This document shows, piece after piece, positions 7,435-15,487 of a stretch of DNA of 64,000 nt. The position numbers and the translations under genes are program-made. The stretch is from Sphingomonas sp. C3-2 (GTDB lineage Bacteria > Pseudomonadota > Alphaproteobacteria > Sphingomonadales > Sphingomonadaceae), in NCBI RefSeq assembly GCF_033025475.1, contig NZ_CP130322.1, forward strand, positions 2,671,001 to 2,735,000, written 5' to 3'. Numbering within the stretch: the first letter of the stretch is position 1; each line of letters starts with the position of its first letter. A model generated the notes under the pieces. It was not told where the DNA came from. It saw nothing but the letters and a program-made list of their open reading frames with translations, and searched no databases.

Positions 7435-9762
7435 ATGACCAAAACGATCCTTCCTTATCCCCAGACGGACACGCATTTTTCCGGACGGATCGGACGAACC
7501 TATAGCGATTCCGAGGCTGTCGTGCCGGAAGTGCCCCGTGCCCCCGAGGGCGCGCCCAACGTGCTTCTGGTGCTGCTCGACGATGTGGGTTTTGGCCATG
7601 CATCCACCTTTGGCGGGCCGGTGAACACGCCGACGCTGGAAAAGCTGGCAAGGGAGGGGATACGCTATAACCGGTTTCATACCACCGCGCTGTGCTCACC
7701 CACCCGTGCGGCGATCCTGTCGGGCCGCAATCACCATTCGATGCACACCGGCATCATCATGGAACTGGCGACCGGTTTCCCCGGATATGACGGGCGCTGG
7801 CCCGAAAATGCGGCCTGTGTCGCGCAGACGCTGCGGCTCAACAACTACAACACCGCCGCCTTCGGCAAATGGCATAATACGCCCGATTTCGAGACGAGCC
7901 CGGCCGGCCCGTTCGACCGTTGGCCGACCGGTCATGGCTTCGAATATTTCTACGGTTTCCAGGGGGGAGAAACCAATAACTGGGATCCGCCGCTGATCGA
8001 AAATACGCTACCGATCGAAAAGCCCGAGGGCGATGACAATTATCATTTGAGCGCGGCGATGGCCGACAAGGCGATCGCCTGGATCAGCAGCCAGAAGGCC
8101 AGCGCGCCCGACAAGCCCTTCTTTGCCTATTGGGCACCCGGCGCCGCCCATGCCCCGCATCATAGTCCCAAGGACTATGCCGATCGTTACAAAGGGCAGT
8201 TCGATCAGGGCTGGGACAAGGTGCGCGAGGAAACGCTGGCGCGCCAGATCAAGCTGGGGGTGGTGCCCGAGGGCACGCAATTGACCCCGCGTCCCGATTC
8301 AATGCCAGCCTGGGATTCGTGCAGTGCTGATGAGAAACGCCTTTATGCGCGGATGCAGGAGGTGTTTGCGGGCTTTCTGGAACATGTCGATGCCCAGCTT
8401 GGACGCGTCGTCGATGCCCTGGAAGCCATGGGCCTGCGCGAGAACACGCTGATCATCTATGTTGTCGGCGATAATGGCCCCAGCGCCGAAGGCACGCTGA
8501 CTGGCACCGTCAACAATATGAAGAGCCAGCATGGCTATCCTGACGACGTTCAGGAAATGCTTAAAGTGATCGACGAGATCGGCAACACCGAACATGAAAA
8601 TCACTATCCGGTATCCTGGTGCTGGGCCGGCTCCTCCCCCTTCCAATGGTGCAAGCAGGTCGCCTCGCACTTTGGCGGTACACGCAACGGCCTGGTGATG
8701 AGCTGGCCCAGCCGCATCTCTGATCAGGGTGGGCTGCGCAGCCAGTTCCATCATGCGATCGACATCGTGCCGACCATATTGGAAGCAGCCGGCGTGACCG
8801 AACCGGTCTCGATCAACGGCATCGCGCAAAAGCCGATCGAGGGCGTCAGCATGGCCTATAGCTGGGACGATGCGGCCGCCCCCTCGACCCGGCAGACCCA
8901 ATATTTCGAGATGTTCGGCAACCGCGCGCTCTATCACAATGGCTGGGTGGCGGGCGCGCGCCATGGCAAGCTGCCCTGGCAGACCTCCGGTTCCTCCCCC
9001 GATTTCGACAGCGACGTCTGGGAACTCTACAATATCGAGGAGGATTTCAGCCAGGCCAATGATCTGGCCGAAAAGGAGCCGGCCAAGCTGCGAGAATTGC
9101 AGGACATGTTCTGGGCGGAGGCGGCAAAATACAACGTCCTGCCGCTCGACGACCGCTTCGTCGAACGTGCCGACGTCAACCTGAAACCCAGCTATCTGCG
9201 CGGCAAGAAGCAGTTCATCTATCTGCCCGGCACAACGCGCATCCCCGAGCCTGCATCGCCGGCCACCAAGAATGTCAACCACACCATCGCGGCCGAGGTG
9301 GAGATCCCGGAAAATGGCGGCGACGGTGTGCTCGCCTGCTGCGGAGGTGAAGCCGGTGGCTACAGCTTCTTCATGAAGGACGGCACCCTGTATTGGGAGC
9401 ATAACTGGTTCAACACCGAGCGCTACCGCGTGGAATCGACCGACAAGATCCCGGCGGGGAAGCATATCCTGTCGGTTCAGATCGAGTGCGACAAGGAAGG
9501 CGAATTCGCCACCGGCGGCAAGGCGACGCTGCGCCTCGGTGAAACGGTGATCGGCGAGGGCCGCTTCGAGCAACAGGTGGGCGCGCGCTTTACCGTGGGC
9601 GAAAGTTTCGACATCGGCTGCGACCTGATCACCCCGGTATCGAAGCTCTACAAGAGCCCGGCGAAGTTCAACGGCACGATCAAGCGGGTGCTGGTCGATA
9701 TCAGCGACGTCGAGTTCGACGACCTGGCCCATCAGGTGAAGATCGCGATCGCCACCCAGTAG
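7435..9762 (+). CDS. Type I arylsulfatase (formylglycine-dependent), large form
   Basis: A 775-residue sulfatase. The metal-binding NVLLVLLDD is at about 42-50 and the formylglycine signature CSPTR at 87-91; Cys87 is the residue converted to formylglycine by the enzyme encoded at 13207. A C-terminal region of about 180 residues after the catalytic domain is beta-rich. No signal peptide is visible, so it is probably cytoplasmic. ATG 7435 was chosen because GGAGAG precedes it; the frame stays open to 7333. Substrate is unknown. It stands alone between two copies of a 23-bp repeat, which points to acquisition as a cassette. Confidence 0.93.
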   Translation: MTKTILPYPQTDTHFSGRIGRTYSDSEAVVPEVPRAPEGAPNVLLVLLDDVGFGHASTFGGPVNTPTLEKLAREGIRYNRFHTTALCSPTRAAILSGRNHHSMHTGIIMELATGFPGYDGRWPENAACVAQTLRLNNYNTAAFGKWHNTPDFETSPAGPFDRWPTGHGFEYFYGFQGGETNNWDPPLIENTLPIEKPEGDDNYHLSAAMADKAIAWISSQKASAPDKPFFAYWAPGAAHAPHHSPKDYADRYKGQFDQGWDKVREETLARQIKLGVVPEGTQLTPRPDSMPAWDSCSADEKRLYARMQEVFAGFLEHVDAQLGRVVDALEAMGLRENTLIIYVVGDNGPSAEGTLTGTVNNMKSQHGYPDDVQEMLKVIDEIGNTEHENHYPVSWCWAGSSPFQWCKQVASHFGGTRNGLVMSWPSRISDQGGLRSQFHHAIDIVPTILEAAGVTEPVSINGIAQKPIEGVSMAYSWDDAAAPSTRQTQYFEMFGNRALYHNGWVAGARHGKLPWQTSGSSPDFDSDVWELYNIEEDFSQANDLAEKEPAKLRELQDMFWAEAAKYNVLPLDDRFVERADVNLKPSYLRGKKQFIYLPGTTRIPEPASPATKNVNHTIAAEVEIPENGGDGVLACCGGEAGGYSFFMKDGTLYWEHNWFNTERYRVESTDKIPAGKHILSVQIECDKEGEFATGGKATLRLGETVIGEGRFEQQVGARFTVGESFDIGCDLITPVSKLYKSPAKFNGTIKRVLVDISDVEFDDLAHQVKIAIATQ

Positions 9763-9784
9763 TCCGCGCGCAAGGAGATTGTCG

Positions 9785-9916
9785 ATGGCGAACCATGGCG
9801 CGGCGGAACCCAGGTGTCCGTCGCGCCGGTCTCCTCAGCCGCCCATATGGGCGCGTACCAGGGCGTCCATCTCCGCCACGGCGGCGCAGGCGGTGCTGGT
9901 GAATTCGCGCTCATAG
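9785..9916 (+). pseudogene. Possible truncated gene start at the cassette junction
   Basis: An AAGGAG ribosome site (9772-9777) stands seven bases before an ATG. The frame MANHGAAEPRCPSRRSPQ then runs straight through the right repeat border and on, antisense to the sirtuin gene, to a stop at 9914. It may be the first codons of a gene that followed the sulfatase in its source and was cut off at the junction. Chance cannot be excluded. Confidence 0.3.
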
Positions 9917-10533
9917 ACGTCCGAATATTCGGGATCGGGGTTCACCCGGAATTTGCGCCCCGGCAGATGGCGCAGATAATGGCCGAAGGGGACCACCGCG
10001 TCCGAGGTGCCGATGACGAAGATCAGATCGTCGTCCGCCAGATCCTCGAAGATCGTGTAGAGCCGCTGGTAGAGCGGCGCCTGTTCGCCGAAAAAGACGA
10101 CCGAGGGCTTCAAGAGCGTGTGGTGTTCCGAGGCGTCGGGGCAGAGCGTGGTGTCGTGCCGGCGATAACCGATGTCCCAGCGCCGATCACATTCATAGCA
10201 GCGCATTTCGGTGAGGAAGCCGTGGAGGTGGATCACGTCGCGGCAGCCCGCGCGTTCGAACAGATCGTCGATATTCTGGGTGACGTTGATCACGGCGTAA
10301 CGCCGTTCCCAATCGGCGATCAGCCGGTGCGCATCATTGGGGGCGACCGTGCCCAGCGCGACGCGGCGTTCGTCGTAGAAACGGTGGACCGCGTCGTAAT
10401 TGCGCTGCCAGGTCTGATAGTTGCAGACCTCGTCGATATCATGGCCTTCCCACAAACCGTCCTTGTCACGGAAGGTCTGGACGCCGCTTTCGGCGCTGAT
10501 CCCTGCGCCGCTGAAGATGATGATCCGTGCCAT
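9835..10533 (-). CDS. cobB: Sir2-family NAD-dependent protein deacylase (CobB-like)
   Basis: A 232-residue sirtuin. GAGISAESG (9-17) binds NAD, TQNID is at 85-89, and the catalytic His is His104 in HLHG. YDER (53-56) matches the Tyr-x-x-Arg pair that marks class III desuccinylases such as E. coli CobB. Zinc ligands Cys112, Cys115 and Cys131 are present but the usual fourth Cys is absent (CPDASEHH), so a His may replace it or zinc is lost. Expected function is removal of acyl groups from lysines with NAD consumption. Its 3' end has been duplicated at 7229. Confidence 0.9.
   Translation of the reverse strand: MARIIIFSGAGISAESGVQTFRDKDGLWEGHDIDEVCNYQTWQRNYDAVHRFYDERRVALGTVAPNDAHRLIADWERRYAVINVTQNIDDLFERAGCRDVIHLHGFLTEMRCYECDRRWDIGYRRHDTTLCPDASEHHTLLKPSVVFFGEQAPLYQRLYTIFEDLADDDLIFVIGTSDAVVPFGHYLRHLPGRKFRVNPDPEYSDVYEREFTSTACAAVAEMDALVRAHMGG
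9837..9859. repeat. Right copy of 23-bp direct repeat, within the sirtuin 3' end
   Basis: Matches 7229-7251 exactly. It encodes the last residues VRAHMGG of the sirtuin on the minus strand; here the stop is TGA, whereas the left copy has TAG. Confidence 0.75.
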
Positions 10534-10579
10534 GGCGCAGCCATATCATCCGCGACGCGTGGAGCAATGATGACAGCGC

Positions 10580-11440
10580 TTATTGCGGTGCGGGTGCGGG
10601 CGGGGATGCAAGCGCGGGCGTGATCGCGGGCGCGGTGCGATCGAAGCTGCCCGCCGGGTTTTCGCGCATCATCTTGAGCAGCAGTTCCATCGCCACCTGC
10701 CGTTCGACAATGCCGCCTGCATTGGGCCGATCGATGTCGATCACGAGGATCAGCGAACCACCGAACAGCAGCAAAAGCAAGGCGGCCGTGGTGCGCCCGC
10801 GACGGCCGCCCAGAACATAGCCGAGCACACCGGCGGCGATGATCTGATAGAGGATCAGCACCAGGAACACCTCGACCGGGACATGCGAGCGGCGCGATTG
10901 CTGGCGCGCGGCATCCATGTCGATCATCTCGTTCATCGTGCTCAGATAGGCGCTTGAAAAGGGGCGGGTCTCGATTGTCGGGAAAGCCGCGACGGTGGCC
11001 TGCCACAGCTCGACGATCATCGAGTCGCTGGCCGCCAGCCGCTCTTCCTGTTCCTTGCCGACATGCTGGCGCGCCAGATCGATGCGGTTGGCGGTGTAAT
11101 CGGTCAGCAGTTCGCTGATCCGGGTGCGATGGGGTTCTTCGAGCATCTGGGTGCGCAGATAGGTGGTTCCGATCGCATTGGCTTCGGCGAGCACGACGGC
11201 GCGCCGGGTGTCATAGCGATCGATCGCCAGCGCGAAGGTGAACCCCACCAAAAGCGCCAGCAACCCCATGACCGAAGAGACGATATAGCCTTCTTCGTTA
11301 TGCGACCGCTCGCTATCCTCGCCGACATAGCGTTTGCGGAGTTGCCACCCGAGCATCGCGGCAACGAGCATGCCCAGATAGATGACGATGCCGATCAGCC
11401 AGATCGGCGCCACAAGAAGCCATTGCTCGATGCCCGACAT
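10580..11440 (-). CDS. DUF4239 (bestrophin-like domain) membrane protein
   Basis: A 286-residue membrane protein with two N-terminal hydrophobic segments (about 10-35 and 55-75), a soluble middle, and two more at about 195-240, the layout of the DUF4239 bestrophin-like family. The C-terminal tail is Ala/Pro-rich. Bestrophin relatives are anion channels, but no function has been shown for this family to my knowledge. It diverges from the response regulator gene at 11672, sharing a 230-base intergenic region. Confidence 0.7.
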   Translation of the reverse strand: MSGIEQWLLVAPIWLIGIVIYLGMLVAAMLGWQLRKRYVGEDSERSHNEEGYIVSSVMGLLALLVGFTFALAIDRYDTRRAVVLAEANAIGTTYLRTQMLEEPHRTRISELLTDYTANRIDLARQHVGKEQEERLAASDSMIVELWQATVAAFPTIETRPFSSAYLSTMNEMIDMDAARQQSRRSHVPVEVFLVLILYQIIAAGVLGYVLGGRRGRTTAALLLLLFGGSLILVIDIDRPNAGGIVERQVAMELLLKMMRENPAGSFDRTAPAITPALASPPAPAPQ

Positions 11441-11578
11441 GATAGTCTCCCCTCAACATGGTTTTTTGTTATTGAAATGGCTGGAAAGTCCCTATCAGGA
11501 TTAACCCGCGCGTGGGGCAGGGGCGTTCCTTTGAGGGGCCAAAACAGCGCGCATAGTGGAAGGTCGGGCCCCCTTTGA

Positions 11579-11595
11579 GGGGGAACCCCGATGGG
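11579..11595. promoter_or_regulatory. GGGG-N-CCCC-GAT motif upstream of the response regulator
   Basis: GGGGGAACCCCGATGGG, 77 bases before the regulator start. The core GGAACCCC(C)GATGGGC recurs at 15416 upstream of another gene of the cluster. It overlaps a CCCCC-TTTGA-GGGGG hairpin (11569-11583). Confidence 0.45.
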
Positions 11596-11671
11596 CTTTG
11601 GGCTGGGGGGATGGTTCATTACCCCGATACAAGGGCCATGGGTGGTCGCCGACAGGCTTGGGAGGCAGGGG

Positions 11672-12322
11672 ATGAGCAGTCCGGTTCGTCGCATCGTATT
11701 GGCGGATGACCATGAGGCCATCAGGCTGGGGGTTCGATCCGTCCTGTCCGCGCATCCGGATTGGCGCGTTGTGGGAGAGGCATCGGACGGGCGCGAGGCG
11801 CTTGAAGTCATTCGATCCGTACGCCCCGATATTGCCATCCTCGATTATTCGCTGCCGATGATGAACGGGCCGGAACTGACCCGCGCGATCAAGAAGGAAC
11901 TGCCGCGCACCGAAATCCTGATCTTCACCATGCATGATCGCGAGGATGTCTTGTCCGAACTGCTGACCGCAGGTGCGCGCGGTTACTTGCTGAAATCCGA
12001 CGCGACCAAGCATCTGATTGCGGCGGTGGAGGCTTTGTCGGTGAAAAGGCCCTATTTTTCCGGCAATGTTTCGCAGACGCTGCTTGACCGGTTTATTGAG
12101 ATGGCGGCGCGCGAGACCCCGGCGAACGCGCTGACGCCGCGCGAACGCGAGATTGTGCAACTGATCTCCGAAGGCCGCCTCAACAAGGAAATCGCGGCGA
12201 TTCTGAACCTGTCGATCAAGACGGTGGAAACCCACCGGGCGGCGGCGATGCACAAACTTGATTTGAAAAGCACCGCCGAACTGGTGCGCTATGCCGTGCG
12301 CAACAATATCATTGAGGCGTGA
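11672..12322 (+). CDS. NarL/LuxR-type response regulator
   Basis: A 216-residue response regulator: receiver domain (6-120) with acidic pocket Asp12/Asp13, phosphorylated Asp58 (AILDYSLPM) and the KSDA lysine, then a LuxR-type helix-turn-helix (about 150-212; LTPREREIVQLISEGRLNKE, LSIKTVETHRAAAM). ATG 11672 follows GGGAGGCAGGGG; an in-frame extension to 11591 looks non-coding. It converges on and overlaps by 14 bases its likely partner kinase at 12309. It is the best candidate to bind the GGGG-N-CCCC-GAT sites in this cluster (inference). Confidence 0.9.
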   Translation: MSSPVRRIVLADDHEAIRLGVRSVLSAHPDWRVVGEASDGREALEVIRSVRPDIAILDYSLPMMNGPELTRAIKKELPRTEILIFTMHDREDVLSELLTAGARGYLLKSDATKHLIAAVEALSVKRPYFSGNVSQTLLDRFIEMAARETPANALTPREREIVQLISEGRLNKEIAAILNLSIKTVETHRAAAMHKLDLKSTAELVRYAVRNNIIEA

Positions 12323-13076
12323 GACGCCGACAGGCGGTGGGGCCCTGAACCTCAGGGCAAATCTCGACGGAATTGCGGACAACCGCCGATATCGCGACCC
12401 CCCTGTCGAGCAGGTTGATCCGGACCTTTCCGCCCAGCGTGGCCATGCGTTCGGCCATGCTGCGCAGACCAACGCCCAATCCTGAATCGATCGCCTTTTT
12501 GGCGCGCCGCCCGACCCCGAAATCGCGTACCCGCAAGCAGATCCAGTTGCACGTGCAATGCAGACGGACCTCGGCACGGTCCGATCCGCTGTGCTTGAAC
12601 ACGTTCATCAGCGCTTCTTGCGTGATCCGCAGGATGGCAAGCTCCATCTCGGGCGGAATGCCATCGCGATGCCCGCGGGCATTGAAGGAAATATCGATCC
12701 CGGTGCGGGCGGACATCCCCAGCGTCAGCGCCTCGAGCGCGCCGATCAGGCCGTATTTCTCCAGCTCTGGTGGGTGGAGCATATAGGTGAAGCAGCGCAT
12801 CTGATTTTGCAGACGGGCGATGACCGACCGCGCGGGGCAGTCCGAAAGGCTGGTATTTTCCTGTTCCAGCGAATTTAGTGCGAATTCGAGTTCAAGAAGA
12901 AGCTGCGCCGTTGAGTCATGAAGATCGCGGGCAATTTGCCGGCGCTCATCATTGCGGGCCAGCAATACATCCAGCATGTTAATGTTGTTATTCAAGCCTT
13001 CCGATCCGATGACCGCTTTGAAATCATCCAAGCGTATCGAGTTCGGGTCAGGTGAATAATCCTTTTCCCAACGCAT
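12309..13076 (-). CDS. Cytoplasmic HisKA_3 sensor histidine kinase
   Basis: A 255-residue kinase without membrane segments. The phospho-acceptor is His53 in RQIARDLHDSTAQLL, the HisKA_3 box that pairs with NarL/LuxR regulators, and the ATPase domain (about 125-240) shows ALMNVFKHS, RDFGVG and GLGVGLRSMAERMATLGG. ATG 13076 has AGGGAGG upstream; an alternative ATG at 13091 lies before that site. There is no recognisable input domain in the first 45 residues, so it may sense through a partner or a cytoplasmic signal. It converges with the response regulator gene. Confidence 0.88.
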   Translation of the reverse strand: MRWEKDYSPDPNSIRLDDFKAVIGSEGLNNNINMLDVLLARNDERRQIARDLHDSTAQLLLELEFALNSLEQENTSLSDCPARSVIARLQNQMRCFTYMLHPPELEKYGLIGALEALTLGMSARTGIDISFNARGHRDGIPPEMELAILRITQEALMNVFKHSGSDRAEVRLHCTCNWICLRVRDFGVGRRAKKAIDSGLGVGLRSMAERMATLGGKVRINLLDRGVAISAVVRNSVEICPEVQGPTACRRLTPQ

Positions 13077-13206
13077 TGTCCTCCCTTTCATCTTTTGTGA
13101 CTACTTACGGGATAGGGAATTATCATGTCAGAAATATATGTTTGTGGAAATGCCTGATTTAATAATTTTCTACTTAGAGGACTTCTTTAAAAAATGTAAA
13201 ATACCA

Positions 13207-14199
13207 TCATGAATGTTTCTGAATGTTGCTGGCGCCGTCGGACGTGCGGATGACGCAGCGGAAACCGACATGGCTGGTCGATGTGTCGACGGGCTGCGGA
13301 TGCCGCGCCGCGGGGCGATAGCGGCGGCAATAATTGGGCGCGCACAGGTGCGATCCGCCTTTCAGCACCTTTCGGGCGATGCGGATGGCGGGCATGGCGG
13401 GATCGAAGCTTTCTTCGGCAACGGCGCCGCGCGGGTTGCGGGGGGCGCAGCATGTCTTGAGCGGGCCGGGCTGATGATCCGCATAATAATCGCCCGTCCA
13501 TTCCCAGACATTCCCGATCATGTCGAAAATACCATAGCCATTGGGGGAATAGGCGCGGACCGGAGAAGTGCGAAGATACCCGTCGAGCAGGCTGTTTTCG
13601 CGCGGGAACGCGCCCTGCCAGGTATTTGCCTGCGGCACGCCGCCGGGCATGAGTTCGTCACCCCAGGCGAATTCGGCGCGGTCGAGCCCGCCGCGTGCCG
13701 CAAATTCCCATTCGGCCTCGCTGGGCAGTTCCTTGCCGGCCCAACGGGCATAGGCCAGCGCATCGTCATAGGCGATGTGCACGACCGGGTGATCGTCAAG
13801 GCCATCGAGCGAAGACCCGGGGCCGAGCGGATGGCGCCAATCTGCGCCGATGCGGTAATCCCACCACTGCGAAAATTCGCGGATGACGACATCGGGTTCG
13901 GGGGGCGTGAAAACGAGCGATGCCGGGCGCAGCATATCGGGGTGCGCACCCGGATAATCATCGGGATTGGGCGGCGTTTCGGCAGAGGTGACATGGCCGG
14001 TCGCGGCAATAAAGGCCTTGAACTGGCGGTTGGTGACCGGTGCCTCATCGATCCAGAACGGATCGACCGCCACGGGGTGACAGGGCGCTTCCTCGGGGTA
14101 ATGGTCGTTCGATCCCATCCAGAAGATCCCACCCGTCAGATGGATCATTCCGGCCAGTTCTGGATGCGGATTTTCCCCCAAGGTCGATTCTCCCACCAA
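13207..14199 (-). CDS. Formylglycine-generating enzyme (sulfatase modifying factor)
   Basis: A protein of up to 330 residues in the SUMF1/FGE fold: GGIFWMGSNDHYPEEAPCHP, then FWIDEAPVTNRQFKAFI, NVWEWTGDYY, and KGGSHLCAPNYCRRYRPAAR near the end. The pair Cys286 and Cys291 in LCAPNYC is the copper-binding active site that oxidises the sulfatase Cys to formylglycine. No signal peptide is seen, so it would act on sulfatases before they fold in the cytoplasm. The frame opens with TTG at 14199; TTG 14181 (GGGAG eight bases upstream) or ATG 14148 are alternative starts. It probably serves the sulfatases at 7435 and 23576. Confidence 0.92.
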   Translation of the reverse strand: MVGESTLGENPHPELAGMIHLTGGIFWMGSNDHYPEEAPCHPVAVDPFWIDEAPVTNRQFKAFIAATGHVTSAETPPNPDDYPGAHPDMLRPASLVFTPPEPDVVIREFSQWWDYRIGADWRHPLGPGSSLDGLDDHPVVHIAYDDALAYARWAGKELPSEAEWEFAARGGLDRAEFAWGDELMPGGVPQANTWQGAFPRENSLLDGYLRTSPVRAYSPNGYGIFDMIGNVWEWTGDYYADHQPGPLKTCCAPRNPRGAVAEESFDPAMPAIRIARKVLKGGSHLCAPNYCRRYRPAARHPQPVDTSTSHVGFRCVIRTSDGASNIQKHS

Positions 14200-14262
14200 T
14201 ATGCAGGGTGCATTAAAGCTGGTTTACCCAATGCGTCTCTATCAGTGATGTCCCAAAATCGG

Positions 14263-14280
14263 CTCGGGGAAAACCCCGAG
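14263..14280. promoter_or_regulatory. Perfect palindrome upstream of the FGE gene
   Basis: CTCGGGGAAAACCCCGAG lies between the barrel protein gene and the FGE gene, both minus strand. It could be a regulator site for FGE or part of a hairpin ending the upstream gene. It shares GGGGAAAACCCCGA with 23299-23317. Confidence 0.5.
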
Positions 14281-14292
14281 GTGTCCGGAGAA

Positions 14293-15312
14293 TCAGAAAC
14301 GGACGCCAGCGCTGGCGAGGATACGGGTGGATTCGGCGCCCGCCTGAATTTCCGCCTGAAACGAAAGATGGCGGTTTAATTCGACGTTGAACCCCGCGAC
14401 CGCGGCCCAGGGATGGCTGGCCGACATATCGACCTTGTAGCGCAGATGGACGCTGTCCCCGTCTTCGAACACCGCCGGGCTTTCGACAAGGCCTTTGACG
14501 GTTGTATCGAGATCGAAATAATTCGCCCCCATATAGGGCGCAAAATAGGTGTTTTCGGCGAGCTGGAAACGGGGCCCCCCGCGCAATCCGATATTGGTCG
14601 ATTCGACGTCGGAACGCTCTTTCGACGAAATGCTCACGGTCTTGGCGGCGGAACCCAGCACGAACCAGTGTTCATTGCCATAGACCAATATGGTGCCGAG
14701 CGTGACCGTGGTGTTGTTGACCCTGGTTTCGACCGGCAGCCGGATGGTGCCGCAGGGCTTGGCCGGGCGGCAGAATGGAAAGGGGATCACCGCGTCCAGA
14801 TCGACATCGATATCGATCTGGTTCGTGCCTTTGACCTTGCCGATCGAGGCGAACAGGTTGACGCCGGGAAAAAGCCAGAGATCGCCCTTAAGCCCGAGCA
14901 TGCGATTATCGCCTTCCAGCCGGTTGGTGGTAACCGCGGGCAGGGGGGCGAGGGGCGCATCGGCGGACGGCGCCCCGCCCTTGCGCACCGCGACAGATAG
15001 ATCGCGCGAATTGAAGTTCGTGTTCGTCCAGACCATGAGCGCGCCGATCCCCCATGGTTCGGGGATGCGATATCCCCGCGCGATCGCGGCGCGCCCGCCC
15101 AGCGGGAAAAGGCGGTCGCGTTCCGGTGCGGGGGCTGTGCGCGGACAATCATTCGCCATTTCGGGCGGGCAGGCGCTGGCCTGTCGATCGTCGGCAGAGA
15201 TTTCCGGGCCGGGCGTTTCCGGGCCGGGGGTGGCCGGCCCCTGAGCCTGTGCGGCCGGAGACGCCCAAAGGGCGATGCCGATGAGAGAAGCGAGCGCAAG
15301 GCGTTCCATCAT
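14293..15312 (-). CDS. Outer-membrane beta-barrel protein, function unknown
   Basis: About 339 residues with a signal peptide (ALWASPAAQAQ). A Pro/Cys-containing linker (ACPPEMANDCPR) follows, then a barrel with alternating strands ending in VRF, a typical outer-membrane C-terminus. It resembles DUF3187-free, SphA-like transporter barrels only loosely, so no family name is given. Two ATG codons (15312 and 15309) follow AAGGG. It lies upstream of the FGE gene on the same strand and diverges from the surface-antigen gene at 15488. Uptake of a sulfated substrate is possible but unproven. Confidence 0.7.
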   Translation of the reverse strand: MMERLALASLIGIALWASPAAQAQGPATPGPETPGPEISADDRQASACPPEMANDCPRTAPAPERDRLFPLGGRAAIARGYRIPEPWGIGALMVWTNTNFNSRDLSVAVRKGGAPSADAPLAPLPAVTTNRLEGDNRMLGLKGDLWLFPGVNLFASIGKVKGTNQIDIDVDLDAVIPFPFCRPAKPCGTIRLPVETRVNNTTVTLGTILVYGNEHWFVLGSAAKTVSISSKERSDVESTNIGLRGGPRFQLAENTYFAPYMGANYFDLDTTVKGLVESPAVFEDGDSVHLRYKVDMSASHPWAAVAGFNVELNRHLSFQAEIQAGAESTRILASAGVRF

Positions 15313-15347
15313 GCCCTTAAACTGCCCGGCAGCCATTGGGGCGCGAT

Positions 15348-15365
15348 ATCGGGATAATTCCCCGG
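15348..15365. promoter_or_regulatory. GGGG-N-CCC-GAT motif upstream of the 14293 barrel gene
   Basis: Read on the minus strand the site is CCGGGGAATTATCCCGAT, 35-55 bases before the start codons. It closely resembles CGGGGTAATTCCCGAT at 16738. Confidence 0.5.
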
Positions 15366-15415
15366 TCCATGGGCGGATAGACCCGTGCCGAACGGCGAAC
15401 GGGGCCTTGCGAATT

Positions 15416-15434
15416 GGGTGGAACCCCCGATGGG
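15416..15434. promoter_or_regulatory. GGAACCCCCGATGGG motif upstream of the surface-antigen gene
   Basis: GGGTGGAACCCCCGATGGG, 54 bases before the start at 15488, repeats the motif found upstream of the response regulator at 11579. Confidence 0.45.
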
Positions 15435-15487
15435 CGGCCGCCGGCGCGCGCGGTATCGCTGGAGCGCGTTGGTTTGGGAGGTGGCGG

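Noticed and set aside
7229-9859. Classical transposon or insertion sequence around sulfatase 1
   Set aside because: No transposase, integrase or terminal inverted repeats are visible; only the direct repeats support mobility.
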